The notes under the pieces were generated by a model. It saw only the letters and a list, made by a program, of their open reading frames with translations. It did not search any database and had not been told where the DNA came from. Made by a program: the position numbers and the translations under genes. A stretch of DNA of 64,000 nt from JAFGVL01 sp963663245 (GTDB lineage: Bacteria > Bacteroidota > Bacteroidia > Bacteroidales > Paludibacteraceae), in contig OY760143.1 of NCBI GenBank assembly GCA_963663245.1, positions 1,674,001 to 1,738,000 of the forward strand, read 5' to 3'. Shown here in pieces: positions 54,797 to 63,519 of this stretch (position 1 is the stretch's first letter; the number at the start of each line of letters is the position of its first letter).

Positions 54797-56641
54797 ATGT
54801 GTGGAATAGTTGGTTACTTAGGAAATAAAGATGCATACCCTATACTTATAAAAGGACTACGCAGATTAGAATACAGAGGATATGATAGTGCTGGTGTTGC
54901 TTTGGTTAACACAAACAATGAGCTTAAGGTGTTTAAAGCCAAAGGGAAAGTGGCTGACTTAGAAAATTTTGTCAAAGATAAAGATATAAGTGGAACCATA
55001 GGAATAGCACATACTCGTTGGGCTACTCATGGAGAACCTAATGATAAGAATGCACACCCTCATTACTCTCAATCTACATCATTAGCATTGATACATAATG
55101 GTATTATTGAAAACTATAGCGTCATCAAAAAAGACCTTGAGAAAAGAGGATACCAATTTCAAAGTGATACTGATACAGAGGTACTAGTTCAATTGATTGA
55201 ATATATCAAGACTAAAGAAAAATGTGAATTAAGTCAGGCCGTTCAGCTAGCGCTTACACAAGCAATTGGGGCATATGCAATTGCCGTAATTGAAAAAGGA
55301 AACCCTAATCAAATTATCGCAGCTCGTAAATCAAGCCCATTAGTTATTGGTATTGGTGATGATGAGTTTTTCTTAGCTTCCGATGCCACTCCTATTATTG
55401 AATTTACAAATCGTGTTATCTATTTAGATGATGAAGAAGTTGCAATCATTAGAAGAGACAAAGAAGTTAGAATTAAGACTATTTCCAACGTTGTTAAAAC
55501 GCATGAAGTAAAAGAATTAGAAATGAGTCTCAATGAACTAGAAAAAGGTGGTTACCCACACTTCATGTTGAAAGAGATTTACGAACAACCTAAGCGTATA
55601 GAAGAAGCTATGCGTGGTAGAATAAATATAGAAGGAAACGCTGTTTCATTAGCTGGAATAATTGACAATAAAGAGAAATTTGTAAATGCAAAACGTATTC
55701 TGATTGTTGCTTGTGGAACTTCGTGGCATGCTGGACTTATAGGTGAATACTTATTAGAAGAACTAGCACGAATCCCAGTTGAAGTAGAATACGCATCAGA
55801 ATTCCGCTACCGCAATCCAATCATTGAAAAAGATGATATTGTTATTGCCATATCTCAATCTGGAGAAACAGCAGATACCTTAGCTGCTATTGAACTTGCA
55901 AAAAAGAGTGGTGCTTTTGTATATGGCATCTGTAATGTAGTTGGCTCTTCAATACCTAGAAATACAGATTCGGGATCTTACACACATGTTGGACCTGAAA
56001 TTGGAGTTGCCTCAACAAAAGCCTTTACTGCACAAGTTACTGTACTTTCTCTTATCGCAATGACTATTGCAAACCTTAAAAAGAGCATCGAACCAGCAGC
56101 TTTTCAATGTTTAGTAAAAGAACTTTCTGCAATACCAGAAAAAATGAAACAAACATTAAAGCTAAATGAGCAAATATTAGAGTTTGCTAAAATATTCACT
56201 TATGCAAAAAACTTTATCTACTTAGGTAGAGGATACAATTATCCTGTTGCATTAGAGGGAGCTCTTAAACTAAAAGAAATCTCATATATTCATGCTGAAG
56301 GATATCCAGCTGCTGAAATGAAACACGGTCCTATTGCTCTTATTGATGAAGAAATGCCTGTAGTTGTAATAGCTACTAATAAAGGAATGTATGAAAAAAC
56401 CATCAGTAACATACAAGAAGTTAAAGCACGTAAGGGGCGTGTAATTTCTGTGATTACTGAAGGTGACGAAACAGTAAAAAATCTTTCCGACTTTAGCATA
56501 GAGATACCTGAAACTGAAGAATGTTTTGTTCCATTATTAGCATCAATCCCTTTACAGTTGTTAGCATATCATATAGCCGTAGTTAAAGGATGTAATGTAG
56601 ATCAACCAAGAAATTTAGCTAAATCGGTAACAGTAGAATAA
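54797..56641 (+). CDS. glmS: Glutamine-fructose-6-phosphate aminotransferase (isomerizing)
   Basis: The 614-residue enzyme makes glucosamine 6-phosphate from fructose 6-phosphate and glutamine, the entry to peptidoglycan and LPS amino sugars. The N-terminal Ntn glutaminase starts MCGIVGYLG (Cys2 catalytic after Met removal) with RRLEYRGYDSAG and HTRWATHG. Two SIS domains follow (ACGTSWHAG, SQSGETADT, KEISYIHAEGYPAAEMKHGP). The C-terminus DQPRNLAKSVTVE is the standard ending. It is the middle gene of the glutamine-amidotransferase trio. Confidence 0.97.
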   Translation: MCGIVGYLGNKDAYPILIKGLRRLEYRGYDSAGVALVNTNNELKVFKAKGKVADLENFVKDKDISGTIGIAHTRWATHGEPNDKNAHPHYSQSTSLALIHNGIIENYSVIKKDLEKRGYQFQSDTDTEVLVQLIEYIKTKEKCELSQAVQLALTQAIGAYAIAVIEKGNPNQIIAARKSSPLVIGIGDDEFFLASDATPIIEFTNRVIYLDDEEVAIIRRDKEVRIKTISNVVKTHEVKELEMSLNELEKGGYPHFMLKEIYEQPKRIEEAMRGRINIEGNAVSLAGIIDNKEKFVNAKRILIVACGTSWHAGLIGEYLLEELARIPVEVEYASEFRYRNPIIEKDDIVIAISQSGETADTLAAIELAKKSGAFVYGICNVVGSSIPRNTDSGSYTHVGPEIGVASTKAFTAQVTVLSLIAMTIANLKKSIEPAAFQCLVKELSAIPEKMKQTLKLNEQILEFAKIFTYAKNFIYLGRGYNYPVALEGALKLKEISYIHAEGYPAAEMKHGPIALIDEEMPVVVIATNKGMYEKTISNIQEVKARKGRVISVITEGDETVKNLSDFSIEIPETEECFVPLLASIPLQLLAYHIAVVKGCNVDQPRNLAKSVTVE

Positions 56642-56650
56642 ATACTATGT

Positions 56651-56722
56651 TAATTTGTTAATTCGTTGATTTGTTAGTATTCTTTCAAATCAGCAAACAA
56701 TCAAATAAACAAATAAACAATA
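56651..56722. repeat. T/A-rich repeat between glmS and purF
   Basis: This spacer repeats words of the carAB-glmS spacer: TTAATTTGTTAATTCGTTGA on the left and TCAAATAAACAAATAAACAA on the right. A near-perfect stem (GTTGATTTG / CAAATCAGC) lies between. Confidence 0.6.
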
Positions 56723-56727
56723 ACTTT

Positions 56728-58590
56728 ATGTGCGGAATAGCAATGGTAAGGCTTCTTAAGCCTCTTGAACACTATCAAGTAAAATACGGTACATGGCAGT
56801 ATGGTTTCCAAAAACTATACCTATTGATGGAAAAACAGCATAACCGTGGACAAGAAGGTGCAGGAATTGCTTCTGTGAAATTAGACATTAAACCTGGTGA
56901 AGAATATATTTCTCGTGAAAGAGCACAAGGAGCTAGCGCTATTAACCAAGTATTTAAAAAGGTAAGTGAAGAATATGCTAACTATAGCGAAGAGCTAATT
57001 GCTGACCCTAATTGGGCAAAAAAAAATTTACCTTTTGCTGGAGAAATTTATCTAGGACACTTACGCTATAGTACTACTGGACGAGAAGGATTATCACATG
57101 TTCACCCATTCTTACGTCGAAACAACTGGCAATCTAACAACCTTATACTTGCTGGTAACTTTAATCTAACTAATGTAGATGAAATATTTGATAGACTCGT
57201 AAAGCAAGGTCAACACCCTCGTGATTTTGGCGACACCTTTATCATGCTAGAACAAATGGGTCACTACCTAGAAAGAGAAGTTGAGCACCTATTTAAAAAA
57301 TACGGCAAAGGCTCAGAAGACCTGACTGAAAAAATTGAATCTAACTTAGATGTTGCAAATATTATACGTCGCTCTTCTGTAAACTGGGACGGTGGGTATA
57401 CTATATGTGGTATGCTAGGACATGGAGATTCATTTGCTTTTCGTGACCCTTGGGGTATCCGTCCAGCATTCTATTATGCAGATGAAGAGATTGTTGTAGT
57501 CGCTAGTGAACGACCTGTTATACAAACAACTTTAAATGTACCTATTGAAAGCATTAAGGAAATAAACCCTGGCGAAGCCGTTATTATCAAAAAAGACGGA
57601 CGCGTTATTTTAGAACAAATTCGCAAACCAGAAAAAATAGCACCTTGCTCTTTTGAACGTATATATTTCTCTCGAGGAAGTGACCAAGACATTTATACTG
57701 AAAGAAAAATGTTAGGAGAATCTCTTACCAAATCAATTTTAAAGATAATCAAAAATGATATGGACAATACAGTTTTCTCCTTTATACCGAATACTGCAGA
57801 AGTAGCTTTTTACGGTATGTCGACTGGCATGCGCGATTATATGATCGAAGAAAAGAAAAAATTCCTTCGCCAGCACATCAACAACTTATCTATTGATGAA
57901 ATAACGGCTATTCTTGATAGAAGACCACGTATTGAAAAAGTAGCTATTAAAGATGTAAAACTGCGCACCTTTATTGCCCAAGGTGCTGGAAGAAATGATT
58001 TAGCAGCCCATGTATATGATGTTTCATATGGCTCTATTAATAAAGGGAAAGATAACCTAGTAGTAATTGATGATTCTATTGTTAGAGGTACAACTTTAAA
58101 ACAAAGCATTATCAAGATTCTAGATAAACTTGGACCTAAAAAGATTGTAATTGTATCCTCTTCTCCTCAAATTCGTTACCCAGATTGTTATGGTATTGAC
58201 ATGTCTCGGATGAATGAGTTTATTGCTTTTAAAGCTGCTATAGAACTACTCAAGGAAAGTGGACAGCAACACATTATTAATGAGGTTTACAAAAAATCAA
58301 AAGCACAACAAAACCTACCAAAAGAAGAGATCACTAACTATGTACGCGATATTTACCGTCCATTTAGCAACGATCAAATATCTCAAAAAATAGCAGAAAT
58401 GCTGACCCCAGAAGGCACAAAAGCTTCAGTAAAAATTGTTTACCAGAACTTAGAAGGATTACACTCAGCTTGTCCTGATCATAAAGGAGACTGGTATTTC
58501 TCGGGAAATTATCCAACTCCAGGAGGAAATAGAGTTGTAAACAATGCCTACATTAATTTTATTGAAGGAAAAGACACAAGATCTTACTAA
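56728..58590 (+). CDS. purF: Amidophosphoribosyltransferase, long PurF variant
   Basis: The enzyme transfers glutamine nitrogen to PRPP in the first committed step of purine synthesis. The 620-residue protein has the Ntn nucleophile Cys2 (MCGIAMVRLL), GHLRYSTTG, DPWGIRPAFYY and the PRPP loop VVIDDSIVRGTTLKQS. It is over 100 residues longer than typical PurF, with insertions in the glutaminase domain, before the PRPP loop and at the C-terminus. A standard purF may exist elsewhere, so a paralogous role is possible. The start at 56728 is chosen because the Ntn Cys must be residue 2; an upstream in-frame ATG is rejected. Confidence 0.88.
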   Translation: MCGIAMVRLLKPLEHYQVKYGTWQYGFQKLYLLMEKQHNRGQEGAGIASVKLDIKPGEEYISRERAQGASAINQVFKKVSEEYANYSEELIADPNWAKKNLPFAGEIYLGHLRYSTTGREGLSHVHPFLRRNNWQSNNLILAGNFNLTNVDEIFDRLVKQGQHPRDFGDTFIMLEQMGHYLEREVEHLFKKYGKGSEDLTEKIESNLDVANIIRRSSVNWDGGYTICGMLGHGDSFAFRDPWGIRPAFYYADEEIVVVASERPVIQTTLNVPIESIKEINPGEAVIIKKDGRVILEQIRKPEKIAPCSFERIYFSRGSDQDIYTERKMLGESLTKSILKIIKNDMDNTVFSFIPNTAEVAFYGMSTGMRDYMIEEKKKFLRQHINNLSIDEITAILDRRPRIEKVAIKDVKLRTFIAQGAGRNDLAAHVYDVSYGSINKGKDNLVVIDDSIVRGTTLKQSIIKILDKLGPKKIVIVSSSPQIRYPDCYGIDMSRMNEFIAFKAAIELLKESGQQHIINEVYKKSKAQQNLPKEEITNYVRDIYRPFSNDQISQKIAEMLTPEGTKASVKIVYQNLEGLHSACPDHKGDWYFSGNYPTPGGNRVVNNAYINFIEGKDTRSY

Positions 58591-58704
58591 TTATTTCTTT
58601 CTGAAATACTTTAAACAATAGCTTTCACACACAAAGTAATTGTATATAAGCAACTTGGTGCAAAATATTTACAAACAATTTAGTTGTATATGAATATTAT
58701 TTTT

Positions 58705-58712
58705 TACTTTTG
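58705..58712 (+). promoter_or_regulatory. -7 element TACTTTTG with GTTG upstream
   Basis: It matches TAnnTTTG; GTTG at 58683-58686 gives an 18-base spacer. It lies 58 bases before the lipoprotein pair. Confidence 0.55.
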
Positions 58713-58770
58713 GAGCGATAAACACCAACCTTAATTATCTAAAATAACACATTTTAAAATCTTAAATACC

Positions 58771-59361
58771 ATGAAAAAAAACACATTTTACCTTTTAGGA
58801 ATTATTATAACATTCCTTTTAAGTAGCTGTGCAGCTCCACTTGTATTTGTAGAACCACAACAAATACAGCCAGATGTTAGTGATGACATTGTAATCTTTA
58901 AACAAGACTTTATACAGCACATAGAAGTTGACGATTCTGTTTTATTCTTTAATTCTGAAATAATTAATCTTGAAAAGAACTTTCATTTAAAAGATTACTA
59001 CATTAAAAAAGGAATTAGACATACTGTTGATACTTTCTTATATATTAAAAAGACAATTCTTCCTTTAACTAGTGGTAGAGCGGTAAAAATCATTAAAGAT
59101 GAATGGGGAGAAATTATGAGTGTCGTAGTTTCATTCTCTGAAGAAGAAGAAGATAAAACATATAGTTTATCTTTCTTTTCAAATAAACAAGATGGATGGT
59201 TTATGTTAAGTGGTGGTGGTGCATACTACAATTTTAGAGGAAAATCATACCCTTTAACTGTAAGCACAAAGGGGTCTTGCATTTTAATGGTTAAACCTCC
59301 AGAGCGTTCAACTATTTTCACTGAATCGTTCAGTATTTTTAAAGGGTGGAGAAAGAAGTAA
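58771..59361 (+). CDS. Hypothetical lipoprotein, first of a paralogous pair
   Basis: The 196-residue lipoprotein (lipobox LSSC, Cys20) is of unknown family. It shares layout with the next gene: xPxVFVEPQ-type start, FKQDFIQHIEVDDSVLFFNSE, then LPLTSGRAVKII, YSLSFF, an FRGK/FQGK turn and TVSTKGSCILMVK. The pair looks like a tandem duplication. It carries a further tail of about 20 residues (FTESFSIFKGWRKK). Confidence 0.7.
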   Translation: MKKNTFYLLGIIITFLLSSCAAPLVFVEPQQIQPDVSDDIVIFKQDFIQHIEVDDSVLFFNSEIINLEKNFHLKDYYIKKGIRHTVDTFLYIKKTILPLTSGRAVKIIKDEWGEIMSVVVSFSEEEEDKTYSLSFFSNKQDGWFMLSGGGAYYNFRGKSYPLTVSTKGSCILMVKPPERSTIFTESFSIFKGWRKK

Positions 59362-59390
59362 TTTAATGTTGAATTTAAAAATCTAGAATC

Positions 59391-59888
59391 ATGAAACATA
59401 TATATATTCTTTTAGGGCTTATTATACTAATACTAGGAAGCTGTTCTACTCCAGAGAGAGTATTAGTAAAACCACAGACATTTAAAGTAGGCACTGACTC
59501 TACTTCTTATACAACTTTACAACAAGATTACATAACAAATTTTAAATCAGAAAAATTAGTCGTTTATAACTCTGAGGAGATTAAAATTGAAGAAACATTT
59601 TGTTATATTGGCAATAAGGACTCTATTCTTTGTATTGCTAACTCTGTGAAGGCTTTAACTCCAGGAATTGTAACTAAGGTTGTTAGAAAAAGAGGAAAAG
59701 GAATAAAAATCATTGTTATTTCTTTCAAAGAAAAAGATTATGTATACAACCTTTCCTTCTTTAAAACAAAGGACCAATATGGAGCTGAAGAATTTGTTCT
59801 AAGTGGTGATGTCGAACTTTACTTCCAAGGGAAAATTCATAATATTAATGCTACAACAAAGGGCATATGCAAACTACTCGTTAAATAA
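59391..59888 (+). CDS. Hypothetical lipoprotein, second of a paralogous pair
   Basis: The 165-residue lipoprotein (lipobox LGSC, Cys18) aligns by eye with the upstream gene over its full length: LQQDYITNFKSEKLVVYNSE, KALTPGIVTKVV, YNLSFFKTKD, LYFQGKIHNI, ATTKGICKLLVK. It lies 29 bases after the first copy and is closed by a terminator, so the pair forms one unit. Function unknown. Confidence 0.7.
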   Translation: MKHIYILLGLIILILGSCSTPERVLVKPQTFKVGTDSTSYTTLQQDYITNFKSEKLVVYNSEEIKIEETFCYIGNKDSILCIANSVKALTPGIVTKVVRKRGKGIKIIVISFKEKDYVYNLSFFKTKDQYGAEEFVLSGDVELYFQGKIHNINATTKGICKLLVK

Positions 59889-59909
59889 TAAACTTATTTA
59901 TATCATTAG

Positions 59910-59937
59910 AAAGCTCCTCGATTAAAGGGGCTTTTTT
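59910..59937 (+). terminator. Terminator of the lipoprotein pair
   Basis: The stem AAAGCTCCT / AGGGGCTTT (one wobble) with a loop of about 7 bases and a T-run lies 21 bases after the stop. Confidence 0.8.
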
Positions 59938-59951
59938 AATTCTTATACCTT

Positions 59952-59969
59952 TTATCTAAATTTAGATAA
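59952..59969. promoter_or_regulatory. 18-base perfect palindrome upstream of the aminotransferase
   Basis: TTATCTAAATTTAGATAA is a perfect dyad 41 bases upstream of the -7 element at 60010. It has no loop and no T-run and lies outside the preceding terminator, so an operator is more likely than a second terminator. Confidence 0.45.
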
Positions 59970-60009
59970 GAATACGATTTAGTATTGTGAAAAATTGCTG
60001 CAAATTTCT

Positions 60010-60017
60010 TACTTTTG
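60010..60017 (+). promoter_or_regulatory. -7 element TACTTTTG
   Basis: It matches TAnnTTTG 36 bases before the aminotransferase start. Confidence 0.55.
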
Positions 60018-60053
60018 CACTCGGTATTTTTATAAATCGAAAAAGAAAAAACA

Positions 60054-61346
60054 ATGGACGCACAAGCCCTATCATTAAACAAAGTAATTCAAGAAGCAAA
60101 CCCTAAGGTTTTAACTATGCTTTCTAAACGTGGAAAAGGGATTTTCTTCCCGAAGCAAGGTATATTAGCACAAGCAGGAGAAGCTGCCGGAAAGGATATT
60201 AATGCAACAATTGGAATTGCTAAAGAAGATGATGGTTCAGCTATGCACTTACCAGAGTTTGATAAATTAGTCAATATGCCAGGCTCTAAGGTATATCCTT
60301 ACTCTCCTAGCCCAGGTAATGCAGACCTTCGTAAACTATGGAAAGAGTCTATCTATACAAAAAACCCTTCTTTAGGAGACACTGTAATTAGTAACCCTAT
60401 TGCAACAAACGGCTTAACACATGGTCTTACAATGGCTGGTTTTATGTTTGTTGATGAAGGAGACACCGTTTTACAATCTAGCCACTACTGGGAAAATTAT
60501 GACTTAATTTTCGAAAACAACTATAACGCTAAAACTAAAACTTTTGAACTGTTTACAGAAACAGGTTTTAATGTTGCAGCATACGGAAAAGCACTAGCAG
60601 AAGCTAAAGGTGAAAAAGTAATTACAGTACTTAACTTCCCTAACAACCCTTCTGGTTATACTCCTACTATAGAAGAAATTCCTCAAATCGTAGCTGAAAT
60701 TAAAAAAGTAGCTGATTCGGGTAAAAAAGTAGTTGTATTGATAGATGATGCCTACTTTGGTCTTGTTTATAAAGAAGGTGTTTTCATGGAGTCTATATTT
60801 GCTCAACTAGCAACTCTATCTGAAAACGTTCTTGCTGTTAAAATTGACGGAGCAACAAAAGAAGATTATGTATGGGGATTCCGTGTTGGATTCTTAACAT
60901 ATGGAATTAAAGGTGGTACTGCCGAACTTTACACAGCTCTTGAAAGTAAAACCGGTGGTGCTATTCGTGGAAACATTTCTAATATTAGCCAATTATCTCA
61001 ATCTTTATTATTCGAAGTATATTCGTCTGAGACATATGCTGCGTCTAAAAAGAAAAAATACGAAATTCTAAAAAACCGTTGTGAGATTCTAAGTGCAGAG
61101 CTTTCTAAAGCAGAATACCAAGAGTACTTTAAAGCACTACCTTTTAACTCAGGATACTTTATGTGTGTTGAGCCTCAAAAAGGCTTACAAGCGGAAGATA
61201 TTCGCAAGCATTTATTAGAAAAATACAGCACAGGAGTTATTGTGTTAGGTTCAGTTATTCGCTTAGCATTCTCGGCTACTCCAACAGATAAAATACCAAC
61301 ACTTGTTGAGAACATGTACAAAGCTTGTAAAGATTTAGCTAAATAA
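60054..61346 (+). CDS. Class I/II PLP-dependent aminotransferase
   Basis: The 430-residue fold-type I aminotransferase has NFPNNPSGYTP (Asn198), DDAYFGL (Asp232, Tyr234), the Schiff-base Lys269 (IDGATKEDYVWG), Arg277 and a C-terminal substrate Arg in VIRLAFSA. The exact amino donor is not evident; aromatic or aspartate-type activity is possible. A short N-terminal extension precedes the usual start of the fold. It is transcribed alone from a -7 element with an 18-base palindrome upstream. Confidence 0.88.
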   Translation: MDAQALSLNKVIQEANPKVLTMLSKRGKGIFFPKQGILAQAGEAAGKDINATIGIAKEDDGSAMHLPEFDKLVNMPGSKVYPYSPSPGNADLRKLWKESIYTKNPSLGDTVISNPIATNGLTHGLTMAGFMFVDEGDTVLQSSHYWENYDLIFENNYNAKTKTFELFTETGFNVAAYGKALAEAKGEKVITVLNFPNNPSGYTPTIEEIPQIVAEIKKVADSGKKVVVLIDDAYFGLVYKEGVFMESIFAQLATLSENVLAVKIDGATKEDYVWGFRVGFLTYGIKGGTAELYTALESKTGGAIRGNISNISQLSQSLLFEVYSSETYAASKKKKYEILKNRCEILSAELSKAEYQEYFKALPFNSGYFMCVEPQKGLQAEDIRKHLLEKYSTGVIVLGSVIRLAFSATPTDKIPTLVENMYKACKDLAK

Positions 61347-61360
61347 AATATTTATATATT

Positions 61361-61395
61361 AAAAAAGCACCATTAAAAATTAATGGTGCTTTTTT
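61361..61395. terminator. Bidirectional terminator
   Basis: A 15-bp perfect stem (AAAAAAGCACCATTA / TAATGGTGCTTTTTT) with a 5-base loop lies between the convergent aminotransferase and surface-protein genes, so it can serve both. Confidence 0.9.
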
Positions 61396-61412
61396 ATATA
61401 AACTATGTTCTT

Positions 61413-63515
61413 TTATTTTTTAATAAACCTTCTCATAAAGATTACTTGACCACTTTGTTCTATAACAAATACATAAACTCCTTTTGTTAGAGCACTAACA
61501 TTTACTTGTCCCTTATTTACAGATTCCTTTGCTTGATAAAGTTTCTGACCATTTACATCAAAAATATGTATAGTATAATCTGCTGTAAGATTATGGCTAA
61601 AATTGATCACATCATCTGCTGGAACAGGGTGCAAGTTAATATGATTAATGCCTACTTCTAGAATAGCAGTTAAAACTACATTAACCGTATTTGAGGATGA
61701 CTCATAACAACCGTCTAAAGATGTTGACACAAGATAGTAGTCGCCCGTTTCTGCAGGCTTATACACCGTATCGATTGCTCCTATTATTTCTGCCCCATCT
61801 TGATACCATTGCAAATCAGTATCTAAATTACTCACAAGCAAACTATCTCCCTGATACAAAACAACAGGCGCTACTGGTTCAGTATAAAACTCAATAATAA
61901 CAGTATCTGTTGCTATACAATTATGTTCATCAGTAACAACTAAAACATATTCATTATTTTTAGCATAAATAGATGAATCTCCAGATACTCCGTTCCACAT
62001 ATACAATTGATAAATATCAGGAACCGCCAATAATATAGAATCATAATTACATATAGTTTGATCAGTACCTAAATTAATTGCAGGCGATTGATGAACTGTA
62101 ATTGGAATTATAACAGTATACGTACTATCTAAATTAAGTACGGTATCTCTTGCGGTAATCTGAACAGTATAATTTCCTGTAGCAGGATATGTATGTGATG
62201 GGTTTAGTTCTGTAGATGTTACACCATCGCCAAAGTCCCAAGCAATGCTATCTGCATCTAAACTCAAATTAGTAAAACTTACCAAAACAGAATCACAACC
62301 CTCTGTTCCAGAGAAATTTAGATTTGCCTTTAAAAATGAATTGCGACTAATACTATCTGTTGTTACAGAGCTCCACACTCCTCTAGTATCTTTAAATTGC
62401 ATATGAAATAAATGCTCATCAACAGAATAAGAAAACATATCTATTTCTGTTACTAAATCTAGAGGATTGATTGGTGTTGGCAAGACAACGTTGGTGGCCG
62501 TTTGAATAGCATCATCTACCCAATAGCGATACGACTCAATATAGTTAGGATTATTAGATATTACAGCTAATTTACGCAACAATGAACTTGTAACAGAACT
62601 CCATACTCCATTTGCATCCTTACATCTGAAATGTAAAGAGTGTGCTCCATTTGGCAAAGAAATATTAATCTGCTCATTAATACGAACGATTGTATCAGTT
62701 GTTATTGCAAGTTGAGTTCGATTAACAAATTCATTATCAAACCAATACTCGCAAGCAATAATATCTGGTTTTGAAGCAAAAGATGACAATGACATTTTCT
62801 TAAATAATGATGATGTAACACTACTCCAAGCGCCTTGTTCATCTTGAAAACGAAGGTTTATTGAATGTACACCTCCTGACAATGTTGCAGTAGATATTAA
62901 TTCAGTAATAGCAACTAGCTCGCCACTTGTTATTGAAAAATCAGTCGCATTCGAATAGTCATTATCAAACCAATATTGACAGCGTACAATAGAATTTGTT
63001 CCAGTATAAGCAGTTATCTTTCTTTTAACAAACAGATAACTTGTAATCGAAGATTTCACAGCATTCTCATCCTCAAAATAACAATTAAAAGAATGAACTC
63101 CCGTTGTTAATGTTGCAGTTGAAATAAGTTCATTAATAGAAACGGTACTCGAGGCCGTTAGAGTGAGTTCCTGTTTATTGGCGATATCATTATCAAACCA
63201 ACAATAACATTTTTGAATCATATTTGCCCCGGCATTTACAAGTAGACTTCGTTTAATAAAAAGAGAACTATTCACGCTACTCCATTGAGAGCTATCATCT
63301 ACAAACCTAACATTAAAAGAATGTACACCTAATTGTAAGGATGCTGTAGAAATATCTTCGGCAACTGTAATACTCTGAGAAGCTCCCACAGTTACTTGAG
63401 TTTTATCCGCAAAACTATTATCAAACCAATATTCATAGCCCGTAATATTATTTGCTAAAACAACTTGCAAAAAACAGAATAGTAAATAACTAAATAAAAT
63501 TCTTAATTTATTCAT
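61413..63515 (-). CDS. Type IX-secreted repeat protein with PKD domain
   Basis: The 700-residue protein has a signal peptide (cleaved near VVLA). Five repeats of about 75-80 residues follow, each opening with a YWFDN-like motif (EYWFDNSF, YCWFDNDI, QYWFDNDY, EYWFDNEF, RYWVDDAI) and closing near WSSVTSSLF. A PKD domain comes next (WDFGDGVTSTELNPSHTYPATG), then an Ig-like region. The C-terminal type A sorting domain (INLHPVPADDVINF, IHIFDVNGQKLYQ, KGVYVFVI) directs export by the type IX system. It starts 4 bases after the beta-helix gene and is probably cotranscribed. The start at 63515 is chosen as it begins the signal peptide. Confidence 0.85.
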   Translation of the reverse strand: MNKLRILFSYLLFCFLQVVLANNITGYEYWFDNSFADKTQVTVGASQSITVAEDISTASLQLGVHSFNVRFVDDSSQWSSVNSSLFIKRSLLVNAGANMIQKCYCWFDNDIANKQELTLTASSTVSINELISTATLTTGVHSFNCYFEDENAVKSSITSYLFVKRKITAYTGTNSIVRCQYWFDNDYSNATDFSITSGELVAITELISTATLSGGVHSINLRFQDEQGAWSSVTSSLFKKMSLSSFASKPDIIACEYWFDNEFVNRTQLAITTDTIVRINEQINISLPNGAHSLHFRCKDANGVWSSVTSSLLRKLAVISNNPNYIESYRYWVDDAIQTATNVVLPTPINPLDLVTEIDMFSYSVDEHLFHMQFKDTRGVWSSVTTDSISRNSFLKANLNFSGTEGCDSVLVSFTNLSLDADSIAWDFGDGVTSTELNPSHTYPATGNYTVQITARDTVLNLDSTYTVIIPITVHQSPAINLGTDQTICNYDSILLAVPDIYQLYMWNGVSGDSSIYAKNNEYVLVVTDEHNCIATDTVIIEFYTEPVAPVVLYQGDSLLVSNLDTDLQWYQDGAEIIGAIDTVYKPAETGDYYLVSTSLDGCYESSSNTVNVVLTAILEVGINHINLHPVPADDVINFSHNLTADYTIHIFDVNGQKLYQAKESVNKGQVNVSALTKGVYVFVIEQSGQVIFMRRFIKK

Positions 63516-63519
63516 AGTA

